DNA of 21,008 bases from Candidatus Sulfotelmatobacter sp. Its GTDB lineage: Bacteria; Acidobacteriota; Terriglobia; Terriglobales; Acidobacteriaceae. Made by a program: the position numbers and the translations under genes. This document shows positions 1 through 11,772 of the stretch, in pieces. Under the pieces are notes generated by a model that saw only the letters and a program-made list of their open reading frames with translations, was not told the DNA's origin and did no database searches. The stretch is from positions 1-21,008 of the forward strand of contig JASICF010000326.1 in NCBI GenBank assembly GCA_030044775.1. Direction: 5' to 3'. Every line of letters starts with the position of its first letter. Positions within the stretch are counted from its first letter, which is position 1.

Positions 1-4470
<4,470 letters not shown>

Positions 4471-4522
4471 GAAAATGAGCGATTGCAGTTAGCGAATTCG
4501 CCTCGGTGGTTCGAGAAGGCTA

Positions 4523-6130
4523 ATGGTGACCCACGACAAAGTTAACATCCTAATGGTCGATGACCAGCCTGGAAAGCTGCTGAGCTATGAGGTCATGCTG
4601 CAGCCGCTGGGCGAGAATCTGATTAAAGCTGTTTCTGCCAAAGAAGCCCTCGAAGTCCTGTTGAAGACCGAAGTCGCCGTCGTCCTCATGGACGTCAGCA
4701 TGCCCGAACTTGATGGTTTCCAGCTGGCCGCAATGATTCGAGAGCATCCGCGTTTTCAAAGAACCGCCATCATTTTCATCTCGGCTGTGCACCTGACGGA
4801 TGTGGATCAGCTCAAAGGATACGAGCACGGTGCCGTCGATTATATTTCCGTCCCGGTCGTGAAGGAGCTGCTGCGAGCGAAGGTAAGAGTTTTTGCCGAC
4901 TTGCATCGCAAGACGCGCCAACTGGAAACGTTGAATCGCGAACTCGAACAGCGGGTGTTCGAGCGTACGGAGGAACTGGCGAGCAAAGCGGAATTGTTGC
5001 TGCAACTGAATACCGAGCTGGTGGGTAAGAATCGTGAGCTTGATGCCATCGTCCACACTGCCCCCGATATTATTTTTAGCCGGCAGGCGAACGGCGCGCG
5101 AGATTACATCAGCGATCGCTTTTACGATTACACCGGAGCTCCTCCGGGGTCCGGGAATGGTTCTGACTGGCTCGATTATTTGCATCCTCAAGACAAAGAG
5201 GATGCGATCACGAAATGGGCGCGCTCGGTTGAGATGGCGACGAATTTCGAGGCCGAATTCCGCATGCGCTCGAAAGAGGGTAACTATCGCTGGTTCCGCT
5301 CGCGCGCCGTCCCGATTCGCAACGACAATGGAGAAATTGTGAAGTGGTATGGAACCTGCTCTGACATTCATGACAGCAAAGTGCTGGAGCAATCGATGCG
5401 CGACAATGCCGCCGTTCTCGAAAGGATGGTCGACAGTCGTACCGACGAATTGCGGCGCCTTTCGGTGCGCCTCATGAGCATGCAAGATCAGGAACGCCGC
5501 CGCATCGCTCGCGACTTGCACGATGGCCTGGGACAAGAGCTTGCCGTAGCCAAGATGGTGGTGGACAGGCTGACGCTGGAGAAACAAGCATCCCCGCAGG
5601 GCGAAGGCTGGTTGCAAGCCAGCAACATCATCGACCGCGCCATTCAGCAAGTGCGAACCATGTCTCACCTGTTACATCCTCCACTGCTCGACGAGGTGGG
5701 TTTGCTCTCCGCGTTGAGCTGGTTTGTCGAGGGATTGGCGAAACGCAGCGGAATTGAAGCCTCTCTCGATGTGCAGCCCAAGGATTTTCCCAGGCTCTCC
5801 AGCGACGTGGAGACCGCCGTTTTTCGCATCGTGCAAGAGGCCCTAACCAACGTTTTCCGGCATTCGGGAGCGCGATACGTTTGGATCACCCTGAGTCAAA
5901 AAGAGGGCCGGATCACGGTTTCAGTGCGCGACGATGGTAAGGGAATTGGCGCGGGCATCGCTGAACTGCGTCCCGATAGCGTGGGCGTAGGCATCGGCGG
6001 AATGCGCCAGCGAGCCAAGGAATTTGGCGGAAATCTACAGTTGACGAATGCAAATCCTGGAACTCTTGTGGAACTCACAATCCCTACCAGTGGTGTGCTT
6101 CGGGAGCCTGCCGAGGCCTTGCAGTCATAA
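4523..6130 (+). CDS. Hybrid sensor kinase: receiver - PAS - HisKA_3 - HATPase (NarL-type kinase family)
   Basis: The 535-residue protein opens with a receiver (about 8-125) with phospho-acceptor Asp57 in LMDVSMPELDGF. A helical linker follows, then a PAS domain (about 173-285, with DYTGAPPG and the PAC-like RWFRSRAVPI). Next is a HisKA_3 dimerisation helix with His333 in RRIARDLHDGLGQ, and an ATPase domain with N-box Asn443 (QEALTNVFRHSGA), DDGKGIG and GIGGM. This order is typical of cytoplasmic kinases that take phosphate or a conformational signal through an N-terminal receiver and signal to NarL/FixJ-type regulators. No such DNA-binding regulator lies in the window. There is no transmembrane segment. 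The ATG is preceded by GAGAAGG (4513-4519), a short spacing. It lies 52 bp after the poly-HAMP kinase stop, so the two are probably co-transcribed. Which kinase talks to which is inference. Confidence 0.92.
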   Translation: MVTHDKVNILMVDDQPGKLLSYEVMLQPLGENLIKAVSAKEALEVLLKTEVAVVLMDVSMPELDGFQLAAMIREHPRFQRTAIIFISAVHLTDVDQLKGYEHGAVDYISVPVVKELLRAKVRVFADLHRKTRQLETLNRELEQRVFERTEELASKAELLLQLNTELVGKNRELDAIVHTAPDIIFSRQANGARDYISDRFYDYTGAPPGSGNGSDWLDYLHPQDKEDAITKWARSVEMATNFEAEFRMRSKEGNYRWFRSRAVPIRNDNGEIVKWYGTCSDIHDSKVLEQSMRDNAAVLERMVDSRTDELRRLSVRLMSMQDQERRRIARDLHDGLGQELAVAKMVVDRLTLEKQASPQGEGWLQASNIIDRAIQQVRTMSHLLHPPLLDEVGLLSALSWFVEGLAKRSGIEASLDVQPKDFPRLSSDVETAVFRIVQEALTNVFRHSGARYVWITLSQKEGRITVSVRDDGKGIGAGIAELRPDSVGVGIGGMRQRAKEFGGNLQLTNANPGTLVELTIPTSGVLREPAEALQS

Positions 6131-6358
6131 GCGGCCGTTTCACGCGCCGCCTCGCGGTTACACAACAACCTCATTCCTCTCCAACAGCAACTTCCATGAA
6201 GGGCTAAAAACATTGTTCGCTATCGTACCGTAGAGACTGTACGGGATTGCTGGTCCTGCGAGTTTACATTACAGCGCGATACGGATAGCAGGAAACTAAC
6301 CTCACCGCTAACGTTACATGAGCAGGAAAAATCGAACGGTTGCTCGCGTGGAGCGCCG

Positions 6359-7165
6359 ATGAGGTTCGCGATGACACAGGTTATAAGTTTCCGTTTTTCG
6401 AGTCTGGTTTCGGTACTGGGCACAATTTGTCTGCTGCTCGCCGGAGTGGCTTTCGCGCAAAACGAATCGGACACCAAGTCGGACAATGAATCCAGTATTC
6501 AAAAGAGAGTCGATGCTTCTGCCCGGGTGCTGGACGAGATCATGGGCGTTAAGGAAAAAGCAATTCCCGACAAAATCATGAGCGACGCGAAGTGCATTGC
6601 GGTGATTCCTTCCATGGTTAAGATTGCCGTCGGTTTCGGAGGCAGTCACGGCAAAGGCGTCGCAACTTGCCATTTGACGAATGGACGCTGGAGCTCGCCC
6701 GCCCCGATCACGATCACAGGCGGAAGTTGGGGATTGCAGCTTGGCGGTCAGGCGGTCGATCTTGTGCTGGTGGTGATGAACCAGCATGGTATGGACGCTC
6801 TTCTTTCCAATAAATTCAAAATCGGCGCCAGTGCTTCGGCCGCCGCCGGTCCAATAGGACGCGATGCCGGAGCGGACACGGATTGGAAGATGAAGGCCGA
6901 GACCTTGACCTACTCCCGCGCGAGAGGGATCTTTGCCGGAGTCGATCTGAATGGTTCGGCGATTACTCAGGACAAGGATGAGACGCGGCTTCTTTACGGT
7001 AAGTTCGTTCCCTTCGGCGAGATCTTGGACGGCAAAGTGCGTCCGGCTGCAGGAGAGAGCGATACCAAATTCGAAGTGGCGGTGCGCAAGTACTCCGAGC
7101 AGGCAAGAGGACGAGAACATGCTGAGGGAAACAGTGGATCCGATACTGAATCCGCAAGCCGATAG
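6359..7165 (+). CDS. Secreted SYLF (YSC84-like, DUF500) domain lipid-binding protein
   Basis: The 268-residue protein has a signal peptide (hydrophobic stretch about 15-31, likely cut after VAFA at residue 33), so it is exported to the periplasm or envelope. The mature part matches the SYLF/YSC84 family: DKIMSDAKCIAVIPSMVKI, the glycine-rich FGGSHGKGVA and GGSWGLQLGGQAVDLVLVV, then a Ser/Ala-rich segment, YSRARGIFAGVDLNGS and LYGK. In eukaryotes SYLF domains bind phosphoinositides. Bacterial members are exported and their role is poorly defined. The tail after about 245 is polar and low in complexity. GGAG at 6350-6353 lies five bases before the ATG at 6359 and supports that start, although another ATG lies at 6371. 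A 228-bp gap separates it from the upstream kinase, and two hairpins follow its stop, so it may be a single-gene unit. Confidence 0.88.
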   Translation: MRFAMTQVISFRFSSLVSVLGTICLLLAGVAFAQNESDTKSDNESSIQKRVDASARVLDEIMGVKEKAIPDKIMSDAKCIAVIPSMVKIAVGFGGSHGKGVATCHLTNGRWSSPAPITITGGSWGLQLGGQAVDLVLVVMNQHGMDALLSNKFKIGASASAAAGPIGRDAGADTDWKMKAETLTYSRARGIFAGVDLNGSAITQDKDETRLLYGKFVPFGEILDGKVRPAAGESDTKFEVAVRKYSEQARGREHAEGNSGSDTESASR

Positions 7166-7169
7166 CAGG

Positions 7170-7232
7170 CGCGCAGGCTGCTGCGCGTCTTAGCAGTGGC
7201 CCGGTGGTTGGGTAACGCCGGGCCTTGATTTT
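7170..7232 (+). terminator. Two tandem hairpins downstream of the SYLF gene, the second terminator-like
   Basis: The first hairpin pairs CGCGCAG (7170-7176) with CTGCGCG (7181-7187) around a four-base loop and is followed by TCTT. The second pairs GGCCCGG (7198-7204) with CCGGGCC (7218-7224) and is followed by TTGATTTT. The second fits a rho-independent terminator, though its T-run is interrupted. The first may strengthen termination or protect the mRNA 3' end. Confidence 0.6.
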
Positions 7233-7270
7233 CAAAACTGTTTTGAGAACGCACCTCGAGGGAGAAGGCG

Positions 7271-7423
7271 ATGTACACAATTCTATTAATCGTGCTGGTG
7301 CTGTTGTTGGTCGGCGCGCTTCCAGCTTGGCCATATAGCCGCGCGTGGGGTTATTACCCGAGCGGAGGGCTCGGACTTGTTGTGATCGTTTTGTTGGTCT
7401 TGGTTCTGGCCGGAAGGTTGTAA
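7271..7423 (+). CDS. DUF3309-family small hydrophobic membrane protein (50 residues)
   Basis: This short frame encodes a hydrophobic segment (residues 1-17), then the conserved centre LPAWPYSRAWGYYPSGG, then a second hydrophobic segment (about 32-46) ending GRL. The pattern of two hydrophobic stretches flanking a P-W-P-Y-S-R-x-WGY-x-PSGG core is that of the DUF3309 family, whose members are about 50 residues and of unknown function. It is probably an inner-membrane hairpin. A strong ribosome-binding site (GAGGGAGAAGG, about 7257-7267) precedes the ATG. Terminator-like hairpins lie on both sides, so it is probably transcribed alone. It is easy to miss because of its size. Confidence 0.85.
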   Translation: MYTILLIVLVLLLVGALPAWPYSRAWGYYPSGGLGLVVIVLLVLVLAGRL

Positions 7424-7469
7424 GACCGCCGGCGTTCCGGTGAAAAAGTTTGCGGTCTCGTGATTTTTT
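7424..7469 (+). terminator. Putative rho-independent terminator after the DUF3309 gene
   Basis: GACCGC (7424-7429) can pair with GCGGTC (7452-7457), and a small inner CCGG/CCGG stem-loop lies between. A run of six T follows at 7464-7469, six bases after the stem. The large loop and the offset T-run make this only moderately convincing, but it starts directly after the stop codon. Confidence 0.5.
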
Positions 7470-7496
7470 GGTCCGGAAGTGAATCTACGTCATAAA
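7468..7496 (+). promoter_or_regulatory. Candidate sigma-70-type promoter for the TonB-like gene
   Basis: TTGGTC (7468-7473) and CATAAA (7491-7496) are separated by exactly 17 bases and lie about 62 bases before the TonB-like start. Each box matches the consensus only partly. The position, straight after a terminator-like hairpin, is sensible. The call is an inference from spacing and is weak. Confidence 0.3.
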
Positions 7497-7558
7497 CCGC
7501 TTGCTGCTTCGAGGCATCCAAATCAAGCACGGAATTTTGTCAGACCCGAGGAGTATCA

Positions 7559-8533
7559 ATGTTGAATCAGCAAGATTCTCGCCACTCAGTGCTGCTTCAA
7601 TTTTCGTCGCCCGCCGTTCTCGATCGACGGCCTGGCTGGGCCCAGGCTGCACGACCTGTGCAAAGGCAGGCGTACCTGCGGCAAGAACGCGTTCTTGCGC
7701 CTGAAGCGATTTGGGGACAATACAACAACTACCGCTCCAATGGTTTGGTAGGCTCCGCTATTTTCCACGTCGTTGTTATTGGACTGATCGTTGGCGGGGC
7801 GCTGTTCGGCCCCAAAGTTGTTCAGAAGGCACAGCAGCATGAGGAAGTGACGTTAATTGCTCCGTCGCCGGACAGCTATGCATTGCCGGTGGCGAAGAAA
7901 GTTGTCAGCGGCGGCGGCGGCGGCGGCGATCGCGATCACATTCGTGCGCCGAAGGGAGCATTGCCCAAGCCCGCGATGGAGCAGATTACTCCACCGCAGA
8001 TCGTTCTGCGCAATGATCATCCCAAGTTGGCGGTCGCGCCAACCGTGGTTGTTCCTCCGCAAGTCCGGTTGGCTGAAAACCATATGCCGAATTTGGGTGT
8101 TCCTTCGAATGCCCCGCTGCCTTCGGCTCCGCCGTCGAATGGAGTTGGATCGGGTGGAGGTATTGGTTCCGGATCGGGTGGCGGTGTGGGTGTCGGGCAT
8201 GGACCAGGTGTAGGAGCGGGTTCCGGTGGCGGCATCGGTGGCGGAGTTTATAAAGTGGGCGGAGGTATTTCGGCGCCACAGGCAATTTCTACTCCCGATC
8301 CCGAGTACACCGAAGAAGCACGCAACGCGAAGACCGAGGGAACGTGCATTCTATGGATGATCGTCGACGACCACGGTAACCCGCGTGACATTCGCGTGGT
8401 GCGTGGATTGGGGCATGGCCTCGACGCAAAAGCGATTGAAGCGGTGAAGCAGTGGCGCTTCCAGCCCGCGGAGAAAGATGGCCATCCAGTCAATGTGCAG
8501 ATCAGCGTTGAGGTTGGCTTCCGCCTTTACTAA
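7559..8533 (+). CDS. TonB-family energy-transducing protein
   Basis: The 324-residue protein has about 61 N-terminal residues predicted cytoplasmic, one transmembrane helix (about 62-84, GLVGSAIFHVVVIGLIVGG), a Pro/Gly-rich linker, and a C-terminal TonB domain (about 246-324: PDPEYTEEARNAKTEGTC, GHGLDAKAIEAVKQWRFQPA). TonB spans the periplasm and passes energy from ExbB/ExbD in the inner membrane to outer-membrane transporters. No exbB or exbD is nearby, so this is an orphan copy. The N-terminal tail before the helix is longer than in classical TonB, as is common in Acidobacteriota. The linker has two glycine blocks (a GGGGGG run near residue 120, and about 195-240). AGGAG (7549-7553) five bases before the ATG fixes the start. 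Its transporter partner cannot be told from the sequence. Confidence 0.88.
   Translation: MLNQQDSRHSVLLQFSSPAVLDRRPGWAQAARPVQRQAYLRQERVLAPEAIWGQYNNYRSNGLVGSAIFHVVVIGLIVGGALFGPKVVQKAQQHEEVTLIAPSPDSYALPVAKKVVSGGGGGGDRDHIRAPKGALPKPAMEQITPPQIVLRNDHPKLAVAPTVVVPPQVRLAENHMPNLGVPSNAPLPSAPPSNGVGSGGGIGSGSGGGVGVGHGPGVGAGSGGGIGGGVYKVGGGISAPQAISTPDPEYTEEARNAKTEGTCILWMIVDDHGNPRDIRVVRGLGHGLDAKAIEAVKQWRFQPAEKDGHPVNVQISVEVGFRLY
7908..7928 (+). repeat. (GCG)7 trinucleotide repeat inside the TonB-like linker
   Basis: Seven uninterrupted GCG triplets encode the Gly6 run just after the first part of the periplasmic linker. Slippage would add or remove glycines without breaking the frame. Confidence 0.85.
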
Positions 8534-8903
8534 GGTAAATACCCGACCCTCGTCTATTGTGCGTTTTCGCTCGTGGGCCTTTGGTCCATTCGCAACCCTG
8601 AATGCAATCGAGCGTCGTTGAACACACCCCTCTGCTTAGCACAGTCCTCTCGCATGTTTCCTCCTCTTGCGCATGTGCACCGCTGTTCCTGCTCGCAACA
8701 TTTAGATCTCCCGCTTGCAAACCGAAACCCAAGAGTTCTAAGCCCTTATGCTCCAGAGGTTCGTACAGCAAGTCTGGGATTCAATTACAGGAGCATCCCT
8801 ATGGGAGCGAAAGTGCGTTGCCGCTAGTCTCAGTCTGGACGTTGATGCTCCCGGCAGAAAAAAAAGAGAGCGACTCGTTCCAAGTTCGATTAAGGAGACT
8901 CCA
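8534..8903. other. 370-bp intergenic region before the ECF sigma gene
   Basis: No convincing gene or RNA is visible. Short open frames here have the composition of chance frames and no family resemblance. An A-run (about 8859-8866) lies shortly before the sigma gene. Promoters for the sigma operon presumably lie here, but I could not identify -35/-10 boxes with confidence. The first part may hold the 3' end of the TonB-like transcript, with no clear terminator. Confidence 0.5.
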
Positions 8904-9566
8904 GTGGCAACCTGCGCAATTTCCGCGACAGCCAATGCGATTCCGGTCCGAGAAGAAACCAACCGCGATGACTCTGAACGCAGCTTAGTTCAGCGCGCGC
9001 AAAGCGGCGACGAGCAGGCATTTGCCACGCTCTTCCAGCTTCATAAGAAGCGAGTCTATTCCGTATGTCTGCTGATGACGAAGGACATTGCTGAGGCGGA
9101 AGATCTCACCCAGGAGGCGTTTCTTCAAGTGTTTCGCAGCGTAAGTTCGTTCCGCGGCGATTCCGCTTTTTCCACCTGGCTCTACAGGGTCGCGGTAAAC
9201 ACAGTCTTGATGAAGCTGCGCCGGAGAAAGGCTCCTCCCATGGTTTCGTTGGATGAGCCAGTGTCGGCGGAGTCGCCATCGTTGCGGCGAGATATCGGCA
9301 ATCCTGATCCTCGCTTATCCGGTGCAGTTGACCGCATTGCCTTGCGCCGGGCCATGCAGGATCTGCCGGAAGGCTGCAGAAGAATCTTTGCCCTGCATGA
9401 AGTGGAAGGATATCAGCATCACGAGATCGCCCAAATGCTCGATTGTTCGGTGGGAAATTCGAAATCGCAGTTGCACAAAGCGAAGATGAAGATGCGTGAC
9501 TTGCTGTTTCCGAAGCGCCGGGTCCTGCGACGTTCTGCAAATCGCACAGCGGAATCGATGTCTTAA
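8904..9566 (+). CDS. ECF-type RNA polymerase sigma factor (sigma-70 family)
   Basis: The protein contains sigma region 2 (about residues 39-108, with AEDLTQEAFLQVFR and FSTWLYRVAVNTVLMKLRRRK) and region 4 (about 146-202, with LPEGCRRIFALHEVEGYQHHEIAQMLDC cut by a helix-turn-helix, then NSKSQLHKAKMKMR). Region 3 is absent, as in all ECF factors. It would direct RNA polymerase to a specific promoter set. The frame is open further upstream to 8748, but AAGGAG (8892-8897) lies six bases before GTG 8904. The 220-residue product from there has normal ECF length, so I chose that start. No anti-sigma factor with a zinc-binding or membrane segment adjoins it. A nucleotidyltransferase-like gene follows after 19 bp. 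The regulon is unknown. Confidence 0.9.
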   Translation: MATCAISATANAIPVREETNRDDSERSLVQRAQSGDEQAFATLFQLHKKRVYSVCLLMTKDIAEAEDLTQEAFLQVFRSVSSFRGDSAFSTWLYRVAVNTVLMKLRRRKAPPMVSLDEPVSAESPSLRRDIGNPDPRLSGAVDRIALRRAMQDLPEGCRRIFALHEVEGYQHHEIAQMLDCSVGNSKSQLHKAKMKMRDLLFPKRRVLRRSANRTAESMS

Positions 9567-9585
9567 CAAAACGGTGGGGCCTTGA

Positions 9586-10737
9586 GTGCATTCGCCGGTA
9601 AGTAACGCGGCGATGTCAAAGAAAAACTGGCAGTTCAGAAACGGAGAGGAACAGGCTGTGGGGTTGGGAGCGATTGTTGTCCCGGGAGAGCCGTACACCA
9701 CTACTCCCGCGATTACCATCCATAGTGTGGAGACGTTTTCTGAACCGCTTGCGTATCTGGATGTTGCTGGGCGATCACCCGCAGAGCGGACCATCGAGCG
9801 ATTCGTGCAGGCCGATGTGGATGTAGTTTCCGTGCTGCAGGATGGGGCTAGATTTCGCGGGCCAAACCCGGCTTTTACGGCGTTCGAAAATGTGGAATTT
9901 CAAACCGTCTCCGACCCTCACTTTGCCATTCAGCGCAAGCTGCAGGAGTTTTCGCGCGACGGGATCGAACACTCATTTGTACTTATCGGCAACATCTACG
10001 CCGAAACGGATTTGCTCGATCTTTACTATTTCCACCGGGAGGCGCGGCAGGGTGCGACCCGGGCGATTAACCGCGAAGGGGCCCTGGATTTGTGGGTAGT
10101 AAATAGCGCGACGGCGCAGGCTTGCGATCAGCGCGGCTTGTTCGGGGAGGCAAAAAATAATGGTAGTTGCTATTTCATACGCGAATATGTGAACCGCCTG
10201 ACGCAGGCGCGTGACTTGCGCCGGCTGGCTTGTGACTTGTTGCAGCGGCGATGCACTGCGCGCCCTTCGGGGCGGGAAGTAAAGCGAGGGATTTGGATCG
10301 ACGATGCGGCCGAGGTTCATCGCTGGGCACGCATCGTTGCCCCGGCATTCATCGGGCGAGGTTCGAAGGTCATGGAAGATACCCTGATCACCCGCCACAG
10401 CAGCATTGAAAAAAATTGTGGCGTGAGTTACGGCACGGTGGTGGAGGACAGCTCGATCCTGCAGAACACTGAGATCGGCATTTGTTTGGATGTCTGCCAT
10501 GCCATGGCAGATGGAAACCGGCTTTTGAGTCTCGATCGGGATGTGGTGATTGAAATTTCCGATCCAACCGTTATGCGGTCCAATAGTTTGCCAGGGAAAC
10601 CGGTGACCGCCCGGAACTGGACGAGAAAATTTCCGTTGTTCGGTCGTCGTAAGCAAGTGCGATCAACGCCCGCCGCATTAGAGCCAACGGATTCAGCGCC
10701 AGAGCAAGGCAGGTTCGAGAATGCAACCAAGAGGTGA
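9586..10737 (+). CDS. Nucleotidyltransferase-like protein with C-terminal left-handed beta-helix, nucleotide-binding loop missing
   Basis: The 383-residue protein resembles sugar-phosphate nucleotidyltransferases in part. Residues 53-84 (SEPLAYLDVAGRSPAERTIE) match the segment of such enzymes that follows the nucleotide loop, and about 128-175 fits the rest of a Rossmann-like domain. Residues about 236-325 look like hexapeptide beta-helix turns (ARIVAPAFIGRGSKV, SSIEKNCGVSYGTVVEDSSI). The GxGTRL-type loop that should precede the first segment is absent, so catalysis is doubtful and a binding or scaffold role is possible. The tail after about 345 is polar. The GTG at 9586 is 19 bp after the sigma stop. 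An ATG at 9613 is the alternative, and neither has a strong ribosome-binding site. Its end meets the STAS gene directly. Function is not established. Confidence 0.6.
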   Translation: MHSPVSNAAMSKKNWQFRNGEEQAVGLGAIVVPGEPYTTTPAITIHSVETFSEPLAYLDVAGRSPAERTIERFVQADVDVVSVLQDGARFRGPNPAFTAFENVEFQTVSDPHFAIQRKLQEFSRDGIEHSFVLIGNIYAETDLLDLYYFHREARQGATRAINREGALDLWVVNSATAQACDQRGLFGEAKNNGSCYFIREYVNRLTQARDLRRLACDLLQRRCTARPSGREVKRGIWIDDAAEVHRWARIVAPAFIGRGSKVMEDTLITRHSSIEKNCGVSYGTVVEDSSILQNTEIGICLDVCHAMADGNRLLSLDRDVVIEISDPTVMRSNSLPGKPVTARNWTRKFPLFGRRKQVRSTPAALEPTDSAPEQGRFENATKR

Positions 10738-10742
10738 GTGCG

Positions 10743-11147
10743 ATGTCTAGTAAGGGTCCCGTAATTGTTATGGAAGCTCCTGAGAAGTTGAGCCATTCGG
10801 AAGCGCAGGCGTTCCTCGCCGAATTGCAGCCGTTGCTGGAATCCGATCGGCCGCGCATTGTTCTGGATTGCTCGCAGGTTCAACACATGGACAGCGCCGG
10901 GATCGAAATGTTGCTGAACAGTATGGGAGAAGCGATGAAGCACGACGGGGACATCAAGCTCGCCAGCCTTTCGCCGGCATCGGCGGCCATACTCGAGCTG
11001 ATGCGGGTCGACAGGCTCTTTGAAATATTCGCTACCGCCGAGGAAGCGACCCGAAGTTTCCAGGCCGTCGCGGTTCCGGAAGCAGCGCCGAGCCTGCCCT
11101 GGTACTCGTCGGCATACGGACTCGCCGATCTGAAATCCGCCGGCTAA
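10743..11147 (+). CDS. STAS-domain protein, anti-sigma factor antagonist-like
   Basis: The 134-residue protein is a single STAS domain (about 5-105) with the signature LDCSQVQHMDSAGIEMLL. Ser51 in the DSAG motif sits at the site phosphorylated in SpoIIAA/RsbV proteins. Those proteins bind an anti-sigma kinase and release a sigma factor when unphosphorylated. A Pro/Trp-containing tail (about 110-134) is extra. The ATG at 10743 lies six bases after GAGGTG (10731-10736). A GTG at 10734 would overlap the preceding gene by four bases but uses that site, so I prefer the ATG. Five bases separate it from the stop of the nucleotidyltransferase-like gene, so translation is probably coupled. No partner HATPase anti-sigma kinase is adjacent. 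Possible partners are the kinases at 1-6130 or a distant protein. Confidence 0.85.
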   Translation: MSSKGPVIVMEAPEKLSHSEAQAFLAELQPLLESDRPRIVLDCSQVQHMDSAGIEMLLNSMGEAMKHDGDIKLASLSPASAAILELMRVDRLFEIFATAEEATRSFQAVAVPEAAPSLPWYSSAYGLADLKSAG

Positions 11148-11186
11148 GGGCAAGAGTTTGCTTTCAATCTGCGACTGGGGTGGGCG

Positions 11187-11741
11187 ATGAGCAGTTGCGA
11201 AAAATGGCTCGCTATTCTTGCTTGTGCCTCTGTGGCGTTGATATGCGCTCCAGGGCTGGGTTTATCTGCCATGGCACAGGAAGCCTCGAACAAAACGCCT
11301 GAACACACAATCGCGGTTCGCGAGGCGAAGAGCGCTCGACAGGCAGATATCGACGAGCTTCCTGACAGTCCGGGTTCTGGGCTGGGGCAAGAGAAAGCCC
11401 AAGCGATTCTGGAAGTGGCGCGCTCCCAGCCGCCCGCTGACGATGCCGCTTTCCGCCAGGGGGTGCCGGATCAGACTGGAACAAGTTCAGCGCCGCCGAA
11501 TCAGTCCACGAACAATCCGGCTCCGCCGCAAAGACCAGTTGGAACTGCTGCAGCCGAGGCTCCGACAACAACGGGAATCGCCGCCTCCGAGCCAGCGGGA
11601 GTGGCAATTGCTCCGGCGAAGCAGCATCGCGCTCGCACCATCATCATAAGAACCGGAGCGATCATTGGAGCTGCTGTTGCCCTGGGCGTGGTTGTTGGCT
11701 TGACGGAAGCTACTTCCAGCAAGCCGCCGGGTGCACACTGA
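11187..11741 (+). CDS. Exported proline/alanine-rich protein with LPDSPG motif and C-terminal membrane helix
   Basis: I do not recognise a domain family. The 184-residue protein has a signal peptide (about 1-30, cut likely after SAMA), the motif DELPDSPGSGLG at 57-68, a disordered Pro/Ala/Thr-rich middle (about 95-145), a basic stretch (QHRARTIIIR), a hydrophobic helix (about 152-171) and a short tail. From memory, LPD(S/A)P motifs recur in exported acidobacterial proteins, but this is a weak recollection. The layout suggests a periplasmic protein anchored at its C-terminus. The ATG follows a G-rich stretch (GGGGTGGG, about 11177-11184). The thymidylate-kinase-like gene starts 17 bp after its stop, suggesting an operon. 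Confidence 0.6.
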   Translation: MSSCEKWLAILACASVALICAPGLGLSAMAQEASNKTPEHTIAVREAKSARQADIDELPDSPGSGLGQEKAQAILEVARSQPPADDAAFRQGVPDQTGTSSAPPNQSTNNPAPPQRPVGTAAAEAPTTTGIAASEPAGVAIAPAKQHRARTIIIRTGAIIGAAVALGVVVGLTEATSSKPPGAH

Positions 11742-11744
11742 AAA

Positions 11745-11772
11745 ATGGGCGAACAAGCATGGGCGAACAAGC
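11745..11772 (+). repeat. 14-bp tandem duplication carrying two ATG codons at a gene start
   Basis: ATGGGCGAACAAGC occurs at 11745-11758 and again, perfectly, at 11759-11772. The second copy is the start of the thymidylate-kinase-like gene. The first ATG is in a different frame, because 14 is not a multiple of three, and leads to a short unrelated product. Neither ATG has a clear Shine-Dalgarno sequence. Confidence 0.9.

Noticed and set aside
4550..5668. A 372-codon antisense frame opposite the receiver-PAS kinase
   Set aside because: The composition is Arg/His/Gln-rich without a family match, and the sense strand encodes intact domains.
6131..6150. GCGGC/GCCGC stem just after the second kinase stop
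   Set aside because: The stem is only five pairs with a ten-base loop and no T-run, so it is not a convincing terminator.
6263..6291. TTTACA with a weak -10 candidate upstream of the SYLF gene
   Set aside because: The -10 box at the right spacing matches too few consensus bases to report.
6318..6362. A 14-codon leader frame overlapping the SYLF start by ATGA
   Set aside because: It has no ribosome-binding site, and a peptide this short arises easily by chance.
7908..8240. Collagen-like Gly-rich or surface repeat gene
   Set aside because: The glycine blocks lie inside the linker of an intact TonB-like protein and are normal for that family.
8526..8539. TTTAC/GTAAA hairpin over the TonB-like stop codon
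   Set aside because: It is a short A/T stem without a T-run, so it is probably chance.
8573..8988. Short open frames before the ECF sigma gene, and the upstream extension of the sigma frame to 8748
   Set aside because: The small frames have chance-like composition. The extension lacks sigma homology, and a good ribosome-binding site supports GTG 8904.
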